From Lachnospiraceae bacterium (lineage in GTDB: Bacteria; Bacillota; Clostridia; Lachnospirales; Lachnospiraceae): a stretch of 64,000 nt of DNA. Both the position numbers and the translations under genes were made by a program. Where the stretch lies: contig JAAWOG010000005.1 of the NCBI GenBank assembly GCA_022799355.1, positions 1-64,000 on the forward strand, written 5' to 3'. Position 1 is the stretch's first letter. Every line of letters begins with the position of its first letter. Below the pieces are notes generated by a model that saw only the letters and a list, made by a program, of their open reading frames with translations, had not been told where the DNA came from and ran no database searches. Shown here piece after piece: positions 7,221 through 16,082 of this stretch.

Positions 7221-8244
7221 TTTTGTATTACGGATGGAAATAGCGGCAAAGGACCAGCAGGCTCTTTTCGGTATGCAGGATAAGTACATCAGGAGTCTGG
7301 AAAAGGAATATGCCGTCAGTATTTACGACAGAGACGGCAGTGTCCATGTAAGAGGAGCGGAGGAGCAGGTGCGTCGGGTGGAAAAAGTGATGCGCCAGCT
7401 TTTATCGCTCTCCGGAAAAGGCGCGGAGATTGCACAGCAGAATGTGGATTACGCGATGTCTTTGGAGCCGGAGGCAAAGGAAGGGATTCTGGCGGAGATA
7501 GATGACGATATCATCTGCCATACGATAAACGGAAAACCCATCAAGCCAAAGACCATAGGACAGAAAAACTATGTGGATGCGATCCGCCGCAATATGATTG
7601 TGTTTGGTCTGGGACCTGCCGGGACAGGCAAGACCTATCTGGCCATGGCGATGGCGATCACGGCATTTAAGCGGGAGGAAGTGGGGCGTATCATCCTTAC
7701 AAGGCCGGCGATAGAGGCGGGAGAAAAACTCGGATTTTTACCCGGAGATCTGCAGAGTAAGGTAGATCCCTATCTGCGTCCGCTGTATGATGCCCTCTAT
7801 CAGATCATGGGGGCGGAAGCCTTTCAGAAAAATATGGAAAAAGGGCTGATCGAGGTGGCGCCCCTTGCCTATATGAGAGGGCGGACGCTGGACAACGCCT
7901 ATATTATTCTGGATGAGGCGCAGAACACCACGCCCGCCCAGATGAAGATGTTTCTGACAAGGATCGGCTTTGGCTCAAAGGTGATCGTCACCGGGGATGC
8001 CACCCAGAAGGACCTTTCACCGGATACAAAGTCAGGGCTGGACATTGCCGGACAGGTACTGAAAGGGATTGAGGATATCGCGTTCTGCGAACTGACCAGC
8101 AAAGACGTGGTGCGTCATCCGCTGGTACAAAAAATTGTAAAGGCATATGAAACGTATGAGGCAAAAGAAGAAAAACGACGGGCAGGATATGCAGGGAAAG
8201 AAAAGTCGGCAAAGGGCGGAAGAAATTACAGCCGGGGCAGGTAA
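7213..8244 (+). CDS. phoH: PhoH-family P-loop ATPase (PhoL/YbeZ type)
   Basis: 343 residues from the ATG at 7213, which overlaps the yqfD stop; a TTG at 7165 opens a longer frame but the family normally begins near here. An N-terminal KH-like region (about residues 20-75) precedes the ATPase core. Walker A is GPAGTGKT, followed by RPAIEAGEKLGFLPGD and Walker B YIILDEAQNTTP, with the arginine/threonine sensor VTGDATQ downstream. The protein is usually paired with the endoribonuclease YbeY, found here two genes on, and acts in ribosomal RNA processing/quality control. The C-terminal tail is Lys/Glu-rich. Confidence 0.9.
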   Translation: MNDFVLRMEIAAKDQQALFGMQDKYIRSLEKEYAVSIYDRDGSVHVRGAEEQVRRVEKVMRQLLSLSGKGAEIAQQNVDYAMSLEPEAKEGILAEIDDDIICHTINGKPIKPKTIGQKNYVDAIRRNMIVFGLGPAGTGKTYLAMAMAITAFKREEVGRIILTRPAIEAGEKLGFLPGDLQSKVDPYLRPLYDALYQIMGAEAFQKNMEKGLIEVAPLAYMRGRTLDNAYIILDEAQNTTPAQMKMFLTRIGFGSKVIVTGDATQKDLSPDTKSGLDIAGQVLKGIEDIAFCELTSKDVVRHPLVQKIVKAYETYEAKEEKRRAGYAGKEKSAKGGRNYSRGR

Positions 8245-9406
8245 GAAGAGCATAACGGGAAAGCCCCTTCTGAAAAATATAATCTGTATGCTCTGCATTC
8301 CGGTATCCATCCTGCTTGCTGTCCTTGGGGGCGGTCTGTTGATGAAGGCCGACCTGTATCAGATGGTGCGGAATCTGGTATTTTGCATGTTACCCGGGCT
8401 TGCCGCCGTATTTTCTTTCCAGGCGGGCAGGGTGTCAGGGGATTTGGGCTATGATAACGGAGAACATCCCGGCAGATTTTTAAGTCTTTATCTGTGCGGG
8501 ATCATATGCGCATTTATCTTTACAAAGCTGCCCGAGACAGGATGGATATTTCTGTTTTTTTATGTGGCGCTTGCGCGGGTGTCAAACAGCATTACCGGGA
8601 TGTGCGGCGGAATAAGCCTTCTGGTATTGACCGCCTCTCTCGGCGGATCGGTTTCCATGTCCGTTTTCATGGCGTATTTGCTTGGCGGCCTGATCGGTAC
8701 GGCGCTGCTGGCATGTCAGAAAGATGAATTTTATCTGACGGTTCCTTTGGGGCTTACGCTGGGAAGCCAGCTTTTGCTGATCTTTGCAGGAGTGTTGTTG
8801 GATCAGGGAAAAAAAATGAGCCGAAAGGATGGTTTAATCCCTCCGGCGAATGTTATCATGAGCGGTATCCTCCTTTTCTTTTTTTTGCGTTATTACAGGA
8901 ACCGGGTGACTGAAAAAGCGGACGATCCGTATATAATGCTGAACGATCCGGAAAATATGGTTATGGAGCAGTTAAAAGTAACCGCAAAAGAGGATTACAA
9001 TTGTGCGATTCATACCGCCTATTTGGCCGAGTGCATTGCATCCGAACTGAAGCTGGATGTCCGTTCGGCAAAATGCGCTGCCTATTACGGACATTTACCC
9101 CAGGAAAAGCTGGATAAAATTCCATTTCCGGAACAGGTTTCGGTGCTGCTGCCCGAACTGAAAAAAGGGACAAAGTCTTTGAGGCGGAAGGAAGCGGTTG
9201 TGGTGTGGATCTGTTATCGCCTGGTCCGGGAGATACAGCTTATCGATCATAAGAAAAAAATAGATTACGAGAAACTGATCAAGACGTTGTTTGAAAAACA
9301 GTTTACGATGGAAGCGCTGTCGGAATCCGATATAACGCTGCCTAACCTGCGTTATATCAAAAAAAGGCTGCTGAAAGAAAAAACCTATTATGAACTGATT
9401 GTTTAG
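8147..9406 (+). CDS. Membrane protein in the pgpH position with a degenerate HD domain
   Basis: Up to 419 residues; the start is uncertain because the ORF overlaps phoH by almost 100 bases, and the ATGs at 8147 and 8189 are both possible. About seven hydrophobic helices lie between residues 40 and 245. The C-terminal part (about 265-419) resembles the HD domain of 7TM-HD cyclic-di-AMP phosphodiesterases (PgpH/YqfF): the helix with IHTAYLAECIASEL matches, but the metal motif HD-x-GK is replaced by AAYYGHLPQEK. In many Firmicutes pgpH occupies exactly this slot between phoH and ybeY. A descendant that has lost catalysis is the best reading. Confidence 0.6.
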   Translation: MKRMRQKKKNDGQDMQGKKSRQRAEEITAGAGKKSITGKPLLKNIICMLCIPVSILLAVLGGGLLMKADLYQMVRNLVFCMLPGLAAVFSFQAGRVSGDLGYDNGEHPGRFLSLYLCGIICAFIFTKLPETGWIFLFFYVALARVSNSITGMCGGISLLVLTASLGGSVSMSVFMAYLLGGLIGTALLACQKDEFYLTVPLGLTLGSQLLLIFAGVLLDQGKKMSRKDGLIPPANVIMSGILLFFFLRYYRNRVTEKADDPYIMLNDPENMVMEQLKVTAKEDYNCAIHTAYLAECIASELKLDVRSAKCAAYYGHLPQEKLDKIPFPEQVSVLLPELKKGTKSLRRKEAVVVWICYRLVREIQLIDHKKKIDYEKLIKTLFEKQFTMEALSESDITLPNLRYIKKRLLKEKTYYELIV

Positions 9407-9416
9407 GGAGAAGAAA

Positions 9417-9917
9417 ATGACAATATATCTGGAAAACGAAACGGATGTCCCGTTTGATTTTGAGTTACGGGAAACGGCGGAGGCCGTGGCGGGGAAAGTG
9501 CTGGAGACGGAGGACTGCCCCTATGAGGCGATGGTAAATATCCTGCTCACTGACAATCAGGGGATTCGGCAGTTTAACCGGGATTTCAGAGAGATTGATG
9601 CGGCGACGGACGTGCTTTCTTTCCCCAATATTACCTATGAAGCGCCGGCTGATTTTGATCTGGTGGAAGAGCAGGCGGCGGACTGTTTTGAGCCGGATAC
9701 GGGAGAGCTTATTCTGGGAGATATTATCATCAGTACGGACAAAGTGGAGGAACAGGCAAAAAACTACGGGCACAGCCGCAGGCGGGAATTTGCCTTTCTT
9801 GTGGCACACAGTATGCTGCATTTGCTGGGATATGACCATATGACACAAGAGGAAGCTGCAATCATGGAAGAAAAACAGGAAATGGTACTGCAAAAGCTTC
9901 AGATTACAAGAGGATAA
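9417..9917 (+). CDS. ybeY: Endoribonuclease YbeY (16S rRNA maturation)
   Basis: 166 residues from the ATG at 9417, which has GGGAG just upstream; the TTG at 9399 lies inside the previous gene. The zinc motif H-x3-H-x5-H is HSMLHLLGYDH, preceded by RREFAFLVAHS. The region TDVLSFP near residue 60 is also conserved. YbeY matures the 16S rRNA 3' end and takes part in ribosome quality control; PhoH upstream is its usual partner. Only 10 bases separate it from the end of the preceding membrane gene. Confidence 0.95.
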   Translation: MTIYLENETDVPFDFELRETAEAVAGKVLETEDCPYEAMVNILLTDNQGIRQFNRDFREIDAATDVLSFPNITYEAPADFDLVEEQAADCFEPDTGELILGDIIISTDKVEEQAKNYGHSRRREFAFLVAHSMLHLLGYDHMTQEEAAIMEEKQEMVLQKLQITRG

Positions 9918-9944
9918 GAAGCACGAGGGAGTATTTGGGCACTC

Positions 9945-11561
9945 ATGAAAAAAATGAATTCTTCGGCAATCGATCTGTTTAAACATAAGATGCTGCTGGC
10001 AGGGATGATAAATATTCTGATTTTGTCCGCCATGTTGGGAATACAGGGAGCCGGTTATCTGGGGATCTCTCTGGGCGTATTTGCATTTCTTGTTTCTTTT
10101 CATTCCTGTTGGCTTTCCGCTACGGTCACCAGATATGTCCGCGGCAGAAATGCCAGGAACCAGTACCGGAGCAGCAGAAAATTTTTCCGGGGGGCAGTGA
10201 TTTATGTTCTTTTCACAGGTATGGCCTTAAGTGCCGTATTTATTTTATTCGGCAATCAGCTTGGGACTTTTCTGATCCGGGATATTCATATCAGCATATG
10301 CATTATGATCATTCCGGGGTTATTGCTTGTATATGGCGTATCGGAAGTCATCAGCGGTTATCTGCAGGGAATGGGATTTTACATGCCGGTAAAGATATTT
10401 TATCTGGTACGGCGCGCAGCTACCTTTGTGGGAAGTATCGCAGGTATGAAATTTCTCAAAGAATACGGAGAGAAAGTGGCAAACCTGAAACATAACCAGG
10501 CGGTTACCAGTGTGTACGGCGCTTTCGGCACGATGCTAGGCATACTTGCCGCAGGTCTGGCGGGACTGCTTCTTCTGCTTATATTCTGTCTGCTGTTTCA
10601 CGGAGAGATGAGATATATGCGCGGCAAAGATAACGCCCGTTATCAGGAGAGCGCCATGCATGGTTTCCGGATCATGTTCCATCTGGGGCTTATGCAGGGC
10701 GTTCGGTTTGCCATGCTTTTTTCACCTCTCTTGCTGAACTATATTTTATATATCCGGCTTTGCAGAAAGGACGGGGACTCTGCGCCCTGGGTGAAAACAG
10801 GAGGCTTTTTGTTCGGAGAAGCGGTTCCTGTTATGGTTATTTTGATTCTGGGCTTTACCGTTTTAAATCATAAGAATATGCGGCAGCTTGCAGGGCACTG
10901 GAAAAATCAGGCGTTTTCACAATTCAGGGAAAAAGTGTTTGCCATGTTTCTCGGTATTTTTGTACTCTTTCTTCCGCTCTGCGGCGCTGTCACGGTGATG
11001 GCGGAACCGGTTTTAAAATGTCTGACGAAGGATGCCGGGAAGGAAGGAGCGGACATTTTATTGTATGCGGCAGCCGGAGCGGTTTTGCTGGTTCTGGAAA
11101 TAGTGACATATAAGCTGTTGGAGATCTGGAATGAAACGTTATCGTTGTATCTGATTTTGCTTGTCAGCTTTGTGGCGCAGACAGCGTTTGCGGTTGTCGC
11201 ATTTCAGGTGCTGGAAGCCGGTGTGACGGGAATTATGCTTGGCATGATGGTACAGGCACTATTGTTTATCGTGTTATTTTTTGTGAAATTTTCAAGACGA
11301 TTGAAACTGACAGGAAATCAGTTGAAAAAGCTGGTTATGGCAATGATCATGGCGTTTGCGGCGGTTCTCGTTATACTGCTGATTTACCAGATTGCAGGGA
11401 AAAAGCTTTCCGCCGGCGGGGCGATGGCGGTTTCCGTTATTCCGGGATTTTTATTGTATCTGGCAGCTATTGTGGCACTTCAGATTGTCAGTGACAAAGA
11501 AGCCGGTTATATGCCGGGAGGAGGATTATTCTTACGGATAAACAGAATGTTGGGAAGATAA
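9945..11561 (+). CDS. Polytopic membrane protein of the MOP flippase superfamily (SpoVB/MurJ-like)
   Basis: 538 residues with roughly 13-14 hydrophobic segments. The pattern of paired helices with an early loop GYLQGMGFYMPVKI and the downstream VRRAATFVGS resembles SpoVB/polysaccharide flippases that move lipid-linked sugars across the membrane. Unlike most of them, conservation in the first helices is weak, so it may be a divergent member. Encoded 27 bases after ybeY in the same direction. The substrate cannot be inferred. Confidence 0.55.
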   Translation: MKKMNSSAIDLFKHKMLLAGMINILILSAMLGIQGAGYLGISLGVFAFLVSFHSCWLSATVTRYVRGRNARNQYRSSRKFFRGAVIYVLFTGMALSAVFILFGNQLGTFLIRDIHISICIMIIPGLLLVYGVSEVISGYLQGMGFYMPVKIFYLVRRAATFVGSIAGMKFLKEYGEKVANLKHNQAVTSVYGAFGTMLGILAAGLAGLLLLLIFCLLFHGEMRYMRGKDNARYQESAMHGFRIMFHLGLMQGVRFAMLFSPLLLNYILYIRLCRKDGDSAPWVKTGGFLFGEAVPVMVILILGFTVLNHKNMRQLAGHWKNQAFSQFREKVFAMFLGIFVLFLPLCGAVTVMAEPVLKCLTKDAGKEGADILLYAAAGAVLLVLEIVTYKLLEIWNETLSLYLILLVSFVAQTAFAVVAFQVLEAGVTGIMLGMMVQALLFIVLFFVKFSRRLKLTGNQLKKLVMAMIMAFAAVLVILLIYQIAGKKLSAGGAMAVSVIPGFLLYLAAIVALQIVSDKEAGYMPGGGLFLRINRMLGR

Positions 11562-11650
11562 GATTTCGCAGGAAAAGTACGGAATAAAAACAGATAAAAA
11601 AGCTGATACTGATAACAAAGGCTCTGTGCGAGAGGTAAATGGAGTGTAAG

Positions 11651-12280
11651 ATGAAATTTGTAAAAGGTATCAGCCTGTTTATATTAGCGTCAGGATTGTT
11701 TGCTGTGGGATGCTTTCTGGGATTTTCCGGGCATGAATTTTTTTATCCGGGTATCCGGACGCCGCAGGATAAAAAGAGCGATGTCTCTTCCCGGTCGGAG
11801 GAGAAGGCGGAGGCTTCCGCATGGGATGAAAATGTCATCACTGCGGATACCTCTTTTGTTGTGATAGAAGTAAATCTGGAAGATCAGTCGGAGCAGGCGG
11901 AGGAAATTCCGGTTCCTCCTTATTATATGGGGATGGACCGGCTTGATTTTGAGAAGCAGATCCAAAATTTTGACAAGTCGCCCTCCCTGAATGAAATGCA
12001 GAAGGGTTTTCAGGGCTCGGAGATCCGGAGTTTTTCGGGAAGCAGGGTGGAACTGTGCAAATTCTATCAGGAGAAGCCGGAAGAGGAAGAAGAATTTTAT
12101 TATCTGGCGGTCCGGGACAATATGGTAGTCGTGTACAGGGCGGACGGGGAGACGATCTATATGGAAACGGATATCCCGGCGCCGGAACTGCCTGCGGAAA
12201 TACTGATGGATCTTTTACAGATCAGGACGGTCAATACACAGGAGGATCTTTATGATTTCCTGGAGTCGTATTCAAGCTGA
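11651..12280 (+). CDS. BofC C-terminal-domain-like exported protein
   Basis: 209 residues from the ATG at 11651 (GGAG six bases upstream), rather than 11639. An N-terminal membrane helix (GISLFILASGLFAVGCFLGF) anchors a short outside domain. The last 60 residues (YYLAVRDNMVVVYRADGETIYMETDIP... ending LYDFLESYSS) follow the pattern of the BofC C-terminal domain. BofC in Bacillus is an intermembrane-space regulator of pro-sigma-K processing. Because the match is by eye and BofC-type domains occur in other anchored proteins, the link to sigma-K control is inference. Confidence 0.5.
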   Translation: MKFVKGISLFILASGLFAVGCFLGFSGHEFFYPGIRTPQDKKSDVSSRSEEKAEASAWDENVITADTSFVVIEVNLEDQSEQAEEIPVPPYYMGMDRLDFEKQIQNFDKSPSLNEMQKGFQGSEIRSFSGSRVELCKFYQEKPEEEEEFYYLAVRDNMVVVYRADGETIYMETDIPAPELPAEILMDLLQIRTVNTQEDLYDFLESYSS

Positions 12281-12345
12281 TCTCTGCGTTGTCGTACCGA
12301 AAAGGCTGTCGCGGAGTATCGGCGTAAGGCGGAGTGAGAGAAAAT

Positions 12346-13875
12346 ATGGCGAAAAAACAATATTCGGTTGTTGTAATCGGCGGCGGCGCATCAGGGATGA
12401 CAGCGGCGATAGCGGCTCTGGAAGAGGCTAAGGCGCAGAATGCAGGAAAGTTAAGCGGAACATTCGGGGTGATGGCGGAGGTTCTGCTGCTTGAGAGCAA
12501 TGACCGGATCGGGAAAAAGATTCTGGCAACCGGAAACGGGAAGTGTAACTTTACCCACAGTAATATCAGCGCGGAGCATTATGATACGGATGATATTGCT
12601 GCGCTTGAGAAGATTTTGTCAAAGTACCCGACAAAGGCCATACTGGATTTTTTTGAGAAACTGGGTATGCTTTCCAGAGAAAAAAACGGTTATTTTTATC
12701 CCCTCTCCGAGACCGCTTCCACGGCGCTGGATGTGCTGCGGCTGCGGCTTTCGGAGCTCGGCTGTGAGATCTCCTGCGGCGTATACATAGAAAAGATTGA
12801 AAAAACGGGACAGGGGTTTTCGCTTCAATGGAAAGAACAGGAAAAGTCTTACCGGGCATATGCGGATAGCGTGATACTGGCAACGGGCTCTAAAGCCGGC
12901 GGATTTTTGCAAAACAGGGAGGAAGATCCGCTGCGGCTGGCAAAATCTCTGGGGCTTTCCAGTACGAAGCTTTATCCTTCGCTGGTGAAATGTATCTGTC
13001 GGGAGGATTTTTATTACGGACAGCTTGCGGGGGTGCGGGCTCAGGCGGAACTTACGCTGTTTTGTGAAAAAGAGGGCCTTTACGGAAAACAAAAAGGGGA
13101 CAACAATACTTGCAGGGACGTATCGGAGGGCATGACCGGGCATACGGGGAAATACTGGAAGTTTCTGCGGCGGGAAGCGGGGGAACTTCAGCTTACAAAA
13201 GAGGGAATATCCGGCATCGCCGTATTTCAGTTGTCCGGAGAAATTGCGCAGAAGCTTTCGGAAAAAAAGCGGGTTGTGGTAGAGATTAATTTTCTGCCGG
13301 GATTTTCGGAAGAGACACTTAAGCAATGGGCAATAAGAAGGCTGGCGCTTTTGCCGGGGCGAAATCTGGAGGACTTTTTTCTGGGGGTTCTGCACAAAAA
13401 GGTGCTTAATGTCTGTCTGCTGGCGGAAGGTCTAAAAGGATCACTGCGGATACCTTCGGGTTATACGGACGGGAACCTGGCGGAGAATATGGAGCGGCAA
13501 AAAGAGAGCCATAATAGGGGTGTGCAGTGCTCCGATGAAAAAAGAGCCCTTATGATGGTCTTATCCGTCATGAAAAGAGCCATGCATTTCACAACGGAAG
13601 TGACAGCAGTGTCAGATATGAAGCAGGCCCAGGTCTGCCGGGGCGGACTGATCCTGTCACAGTTTGATAAGAGACTGGAATGTAAGGATCTGCCGGGCTT
13701 TTTTGCCTGCGGGGAAGTGCTGAATGTAAATGGAGAATGCGGCGGATATAATCTGCATTTCGCCTGGAGCTCCGGGCATCTGGCGGGAAGGGCGGCAATG
13801 CGCAGAGCCCTCCGGATCGGCGCATCGCATCCTATACCGGATGGTAAAGGGCGCCGATCGCTTCCGCGACTTTGA
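12346..13875 (+). CDS. HI0933/YhiN-family flavoprotein
   Basis: 509 residues from the ATG at 12346; the GTG at 12334 is a possible alternative. The Rossmann FAD motif VVVIGGGASGMTAA starts at about residue 8, followed by KKILATGNGKCNFTH, the HI0933-family hallmark. The C-terminal FAD-binding strand is FACGEVLNVNGECGGYN, then LHFAWSSGHLAG. Family members are NAD(P)/FAD-dependent oxidoreductases of unclear substrate. About 25 residues after the normal end run into the 3' end of the convergent gene, giving a 44-base overlap. Confidence 0.85.
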   Translation: MAKKQYSVVVIGGGASGMTAAIAALEEAKAQNAGKLSGTFGVMAEVLLLESNDRIGKKILATGNGKCNFTHSNISAEHYDTDDIAALEKILSKYPTKAILDFFEKLGMLSREKNGYFYPLSETASTALDVLRLRLSELGCEISCGVYIEKIEKTGQGFSLQWKEQEKSYRAYADSVILATGSKAGGFLQNREEDPLRLAKSLGLSSTKLYPSLVKCICREDFYYGQLAGVRAQAELTLFCEKEGLYGKQKGDNNTCRDVSEGMTGHTGKYWKFLRREAGELQLTKEGISGIAVFQLSGEIAQKLSEKKRVVVEINFLPGFSEETLKQWAIRRLALLPGRNLEDFFLGVLHKKVLNVCLLAEGLKGSLRIPSGYTDGNLAENMERQKESHNRGVQCSDEKRALMMVLSVMKRAMHFTTEVTAVSDMKQAQVCRGGLILSQFDKRLECKDLPGFFACGEVLNVNGECGGYNLHFAWSSGHLAGRAAMRRALRIGASHPIPDGKGRRSLPRL

Positions 13876-15520
13876 TGCCGTCCATGGCGGCGGAGGTGAT
13901 GCCGCCGGCGTAACCCGCCCCTTCTCCGCAGGGATAGATGCCGCCGATATTGCTTTGCAGTGTCTCATCACGGCAGATGCGAACGGGGGATGAGGTTCTG
14001 CTTTCGATGCCGCAGAGCCAGGTTTCACCGGATGCGAAGCCGTGGATTTTTTTGTCCATGTCCTCCATGCCTTCCGCAAAGGCCGTGTTCAGTTTCGGAG
14101 GCAGGATATGGGTGATATCCGTCTCCTGATAAGAGCCCTTGACCGCGGGGGAAAAAGGGGAGAAAAGTTCGGAGCAGGCGGCGGTTTCAAGCAGCCCCTG
14201 CTTTACAAGTTCCGCCTTGAAATCCCTGTATTTCAGGATCGGGATTTTTCCTGATGCGGCTTCATAAGCTCTTTTTTCCAGTTCTCTTTGAAAGAAAATG
14301 CCGGAGAGCGGAAAATCCGGCGCGCCGTAATCCTCGGGAGATACGGAGACAATGATCGCGCTGTTGGCGCAGTCCCCGTCCCTGCCGCTGTAACTCATAC
14401 CGTTTACGGCAAGATGCCCCTCCTCGGAGGAGGCGTTCACGACATAGCCGCCGGGACACATGCAGAAAGAGTATACACCGCGTCCGTCCTTTGCCTTTGC
14501 GGTCAGTTTATAGGGCGCGGCGCCCGGGATGGATGCTGAGGCGGCAGATACTTTATCGGACGCAGCGGTTTCTTTCGCGGCGATGCCGTATTGGGAGGCA
14601 TTGATAAAGTACTGCGGATGCTGTACCCGGAATCCCACGGCGAAGGGTTTCGCTTCCATCCGTAATTGTTTTTCATATAACATGGACAGCGTATCTCTCG
14701 CGCTGTGTCCTATTGCCAGTACCAGTACATCCGTTTCCAGCCATTTGGAGCCGTTGATTTCCACAGCGGTGATCCGCGGCGAATCTGCGGGATCATTTAA
14801 TATCCCGGAGTACCTGATATTAGTCATCCGGCTGTCAAAATACACTTCGCCGCCAAGAGAGAGTATCTCCATCCGCATGTTTTTTACGATCTTTTTTAAC
14901 ACATCCGTACCGAGATGAGGTTTTTGATCATATAAAATACTTTCCTTTGCGCCGAATGTCACAAAGGTCTCCAGTACATGGGTGTTCCGTCCGTATTTAT
15001 CTTTTACGAGAGTATTCAGTTTTCCGTCGGAAAAAGTACCGGCTCCCCCTTCCCCGAACTGTACATTGGAATCCGCCCGCAGCGGCGCTCCCTTCCAGAA
15101 GGCTTCTACGTCGGCGCTTCTTTGTTCCACATCCCTCCCGCGCTCAAGCAGGATGGGACAAAAGCCCGCTTTTGCCAGTTCCAGGGCACAGAACAGTCCG
15201 GCAGGCCCGGTTCCGATAATAACGGGGCGCCTGGTAAGCGCTTTTTCTCCGGTCACCCGGAAGCGGAACGGGACGGATATGTCTTTGCCGATATCCTTGT
15301 CTCTGCTGCGGCTTTTCAGCAGTTTTTCCTCATTTCTGCACCGGGCGAGCAGTGTATAACTGTAAAACAGTTCCGGTTTTTTCCTGGCATCCAGGGAACG
15401 CTTTGCGATCCTCCAGAACAAAATATCCTCTTTGCCGCATTTGAGTTTTCGGCACAGGGCGTTAAAAAGCTGTTTTTCGGTATGGTCTATGGGGCATGTG
15501 ATCTGGTTGATGCGAAGCAT
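13832..15520 (-). CDS. FAD-dependent dehydrogenase, COG2509 type
   Basis: 562 residues from the ATG at 15520, which has AGGAGG upstream; the ORF track start at 15562 is less likely. The N-terminal region (about 1-80) is a small alpha/beta domain seen in this family. The FAD loop is PVIIGTGPAGLFCALELAKAG at about 100, followed by NVQFGEGGAGTFSDGKL, and the C-terminal GEGAGYAGGITSAAMDG binds the flavin. COG2509 proteins are conserved in Clostridia but their substrate is unknown. It is a paralogue of the flavoprotein at 31539. Converges with, and overlaps, the HI0933-type gene. Confidence 0.85.
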   Translation of the reverse strand: MLRINQITCPIDHTEKQLFNALCRKLKCGKEDILFWRIAKRSLDARKKPELFYSYTLLARCRNEEKLLKSRSRDKDIGKDISVPFRFRVTGEKALTRRPVIIGTGPAGLFCALELAKAGFCPILLERGRDVEQRSADVEAFWKGAPLRADSNVQFGEGGAGTFSDGKLNTLVKDKYGRNTHVLETFVTFGAKESILYDQKPHLGTDVLKKIVKNMRMEILSLGGEVYFDSRMTNIRYSGILNDPADSPRITAVEINGSKWLETDVLVLAIGHSARDTLSMLYEKQLRMEAKPFAVGFRVQHPQYFINASQYGIAAKETAASDKVSAASASIPGAAPYKLTAKAKDGRGVYSFCMCPGGYVVNASSEEGHLAVNGMSYSGRDGDCANSAIIVSVSPEDYGAPDFPLSGIFFQRELEKRAYEAASGKIPILKYRDFKAELVKQGLLETAACSELFSPFSPAVKGSYQETDITHILPPKLNTAFAEGMEDMDKKIHGFASGETWLCGIESRTSSPVRICRDETLQSNIGGIYPCGEGAGYAGGITSAAMDGIKVAEAIGALYHPV

Positions 15521-15557
15521 GGGGGCCTCCTGTCTATATTCCGGATTATTCCGCAAT

Positions 15558-15600
15558 GTCATTTGGTTCAGCCATTTATCCGGCTTCTGTTTGCCTGAAC
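15558..15600 (+). repeat. R2 dispersed repeat, copy 1 (diverged)
   Basis: GTCATTTGGTTCAGCCATTT followed by ATCCGGC matches, with two changes in the first 20 bases, the start of the R2 element found at 37588-37656 (reverse orientation) and 60316-60366. It lies in the leader of the minus-strand flavoprotein gene. The rest of the element is poorly conserved here. Confidence 0.5.
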
Positions 15601-15609
15601 TCTTTGTTT

Positions 15610-15639
15610 ATTGTAGTTTATGGAAGGCGAGAGCGTCAA
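15610..15639 (-). promoter_or_regulatory. Predicted promoter of the COG2509 flavoprotein gene
   Basis: On the minus strand TTGACG (15639-15634), 18-base spacer, TACAAT (15615-15610). It is 90 bases upstream of the start codon. The divergent region 15521-15810 otherwise holds one copy each of repeats R2 and R1 and no gene. Confidence 0.5.
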
Positions 15640-15673
15640 TATCAATTATGCCATATCTTTTTGTGATTTCTCC

Positions 15674-15708
15674 GTAACAAGTGCAGTCGAAAGGCTGAAC
15701 TGTTGCAT
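15674..15708 (+). repeat. R1 dispersed repeat, copy B
   Basis: GTAACA and TGTTGC ends enclose AAGTGCAGTCGAAAGGCTGAAC. It shares AGGCTGAACTGTT with the hairpin at 68-98, and CAAGTGCA plus TGAACTGTT with the reverse-oriented copy at 61436-61470. The pairing is imperfect in this copy. Confidence 0.5.
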
Positions 15709-15810
15709 TTCGCCGGATCGTGAAGCAAGTTAAACTGGTAAATGTAAGCGGATTGTAGTATACTGTTGCGTAAAGCAGTTATGTTATTTTACGTGATGGG
15801 AGAGTTGGTT

Positions 15811-16023
15811 ATGGATCATGCACCGGAAAAGGATATTGACAATTTACTGGAAATTCTGGACGGTTTCTGCGCCGCGGAGGGAAGGCGGATCAAGCTGAAC
15901 GTATCGGAGGAACTTGCTTCGGGCGAAGCGAAACGCGAGTATCATCTGGGATGCTGCGATATAGGCAGTCCCTGGGCAAAGGGAACGGCTTTTGATGTGC
16001 TAAAGGAGCCGGAAGATATGTAA
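15811..16023 (+). CDS. Small conserved-looking protein of unknown function
   Basis: 71 residues from the ATG at 15811, which has GGGAG eight bases upstream; the ORF track start at 15766 (TTG) and the ATGs at 15781 and 15796 lack such a site. The protein is acidic and soluble: a helical start (EKDIDNLLEILDGFCAAEG), a middle KLNVSEEL and a Cys-Cys pair in YHLGCCDIGSPW. No known family was recognised. It lies 59 bases before the DUF3160 lipoprotein gene and may share its transcript. Confidence 0.5.
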   Translation: MDHAPEKDIDNLLEILDGFCAAEGRRIKLNVSEELASGEAKREYHLGCCDIGSPWAKGTAFDVLKEPEDM

Positions 16024-16082
16024 CGGTATCGGAAGAGCCGATGTTTTGACCGAATGGTCATAAGAGGAAAGAGGGAGTGACT

